Assembly: GCA_904501945.1 (NCBI GenBank)
Contig: CAJGCU010000117.1
Coordinates: 1-5,899 of the forward strand
From: an uncultured Bacteroidaceae bacterium
GTDB lineage: Bacteria; Bacteroidota; Bacteroidia; Bacteroidales; Bacteroidaceae
DNA: 5,899 nt
Direction: 5' to 3'
In this document: positions 5,355-5,899 of the stretch, one piece after another
Layout: the number at the start of each line of letters is the position of its first letter
How positions within the stretch are numbered: position 1 is the first letter of the stretch
Program-made: the position numbers and the translations under genes
Notes under the pieces: generated by a model
Databases searched by the model: none
Told to the model about the DNA's origin: nothing
The model's input: only the letters and a program-made list of their open reading frames with translations

Positions 5355-5899
5355 ATGAAAAGTTTTCTGAAGTCGCTTGTACTCGGCGCAACACTGATGA
5401 GTACGACAGCCATGATGGCTCAACCTGGTGGTGGATTCGGCGGATTTGGTGGATTCCAGCAGCAGATAAAGCTTGAAACATCTAAGGAATGGAAGGATGT
5501 GAACTATGTGGGCGATGACCAGGCCTATCACACTTGTGACATCTATCTTCCAAAAGTGGAGAAAGAATCATATCCTGTGGTTGTGCATATCTATGGAAGC
5601 GCATGGTTCTCCAATAACAGCAAGGGTGCTGCCGACTTGGGCACCATCGTGAAGGCTCTCCTTGATGCTGGCTATGCTGTGGTTTGTCCTAATCACCGTT
5701 CAAGCGGCGATGCTAAGTGGCCAGCACAGATTAACGATATCAAGGCAGTTATTCGCTTTATTCGCGGCGAGGCAAAGGCTTACAAGTTTGACCCTTCTTT
5801 CATCGCTACATCAGGTTTTTCATCTGGTGGTCATCTCTCATCTGTGTGCGGTACAACCAACGGTGTTAAGGTAGCGAAAGTAGGTAAGGAGGACGTGGA
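5355..5899 (+). CDS. Secreted alpha/beta-hydrolase (esterase-like), 3' end outside window
   Basis: The frame from ATG 5355 stays open to the window end (181 codons plus two bases). It encodes a signal peptide (about residues 1-22, MKSFLKSLVLGATLMSTTAMMA), then a Gly/Phe/Gln-rich stretch (QPGGGFGGFGGFQQQ, 23-37), then an alpha/beta-hydrolase fold: HTCDIYLP (59-66), YPVVVHIYGSAWFSNN (73-88) as the oxyanion strand-loop, DAGYAVVCPNHRSS (104-117), WPAQINDIKAVIRFIR (122-137), and the nucleophile elbow GFSSGGHLS (154-162) with Ser156 in GxSxG. The catalytic Asp and His would lie beyond the window. The pattern fits carbohydrate acetyl- or feruloyl-esterase and BD-FAE-like enzymes of Bacteroidota, which deacylate xylan or pectin. 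That substrate is inferred from the fold and the neighbouring GH43-like gene. A general lipase/esterase role is possible. Confidence 0.85.
   Translation, partial: MKSFLKSLVLGATLMSTTAMMAQPGGGFGGFGGFQQQIKLETSKEWKDVNYVGDDQAYHTCDIYLPKVEKESYPVVVHIYGSAWFSNNSKGAADLGTIVKALLDAGYAVVCPNHRSSGDAKWPAQINDIKAVIRFIRGEAKAYKFDPSFIATSGFSSGGHLSSVCGTTNGVKVAKVGKEDV

Overview
The window looks like chromosomal DNA from a gut- or rumen-type member of the Bacteroidota, most likely Prevotella/Segatella or a close relative. This rests on gene content (ExbD with a TonB/TolA-like protein, a secreted GH43-type protein beside a secreted esterase), on upstream elements matching the Bacteroidota TAnnTTTG promoter type, and on A-rich leaders. 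Taxonomy is inferred from style, not from a marker gene.

Layout. (1) Positions 1-1305, + strand: the 3' part of an exbD gene, overlapping by 4 nt a TonB/TolA-like energy transducer with three 17-residue Ala/Glu/Lys/Arg repeats. They are the end of an envelope-energisation operon whose proton-channel gene (exbB/tolQ) would lie upstream of the window. A hairpin follows (about 1309-1361). (2) Positions 1378-2587, + strand: a DJ-1/PfpI family protein overlapping by 14 nt ispD, the cytidylyltransferase of the MEP isoprenoid pathway. A 19-bp perfect hairpin (2597-2640) separates ispD from the convergent guaA. (3) Positions 2657-3967, - strand: a GMP synthase of only 436 aa. Its ATP-pyrophosphatase and C-terminal domains are complete, but its glutaminase domain is reduced to a remnant lacking the catalytic Cys and His/Glu. 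(4) Positions 3968-4124: a 157-bp divergent promoter region. (5) Positions 4125-5192, + strand: a secreted five-bladed-propeller (GH43-like) glycosidase. After a 162-bp gap comes a secreted alpha/beta-hydrolase esterase that runs off the window end (5355-5899).

Together the genes mix housekeeping functions (envelope energy transduction, isoprenoid precursors, guanine nucleotide synthesis) with the edge of a polysaccharide-degradation locus in which a glycosidase and an esterase could act on the same decorated plant glycan. The most notable observation is the GMP synthase without a usable glutaminase active site. I found no CRISPR array, transposon, tRNA, rRNA or phage gene, and no evidence for a wholly new system.
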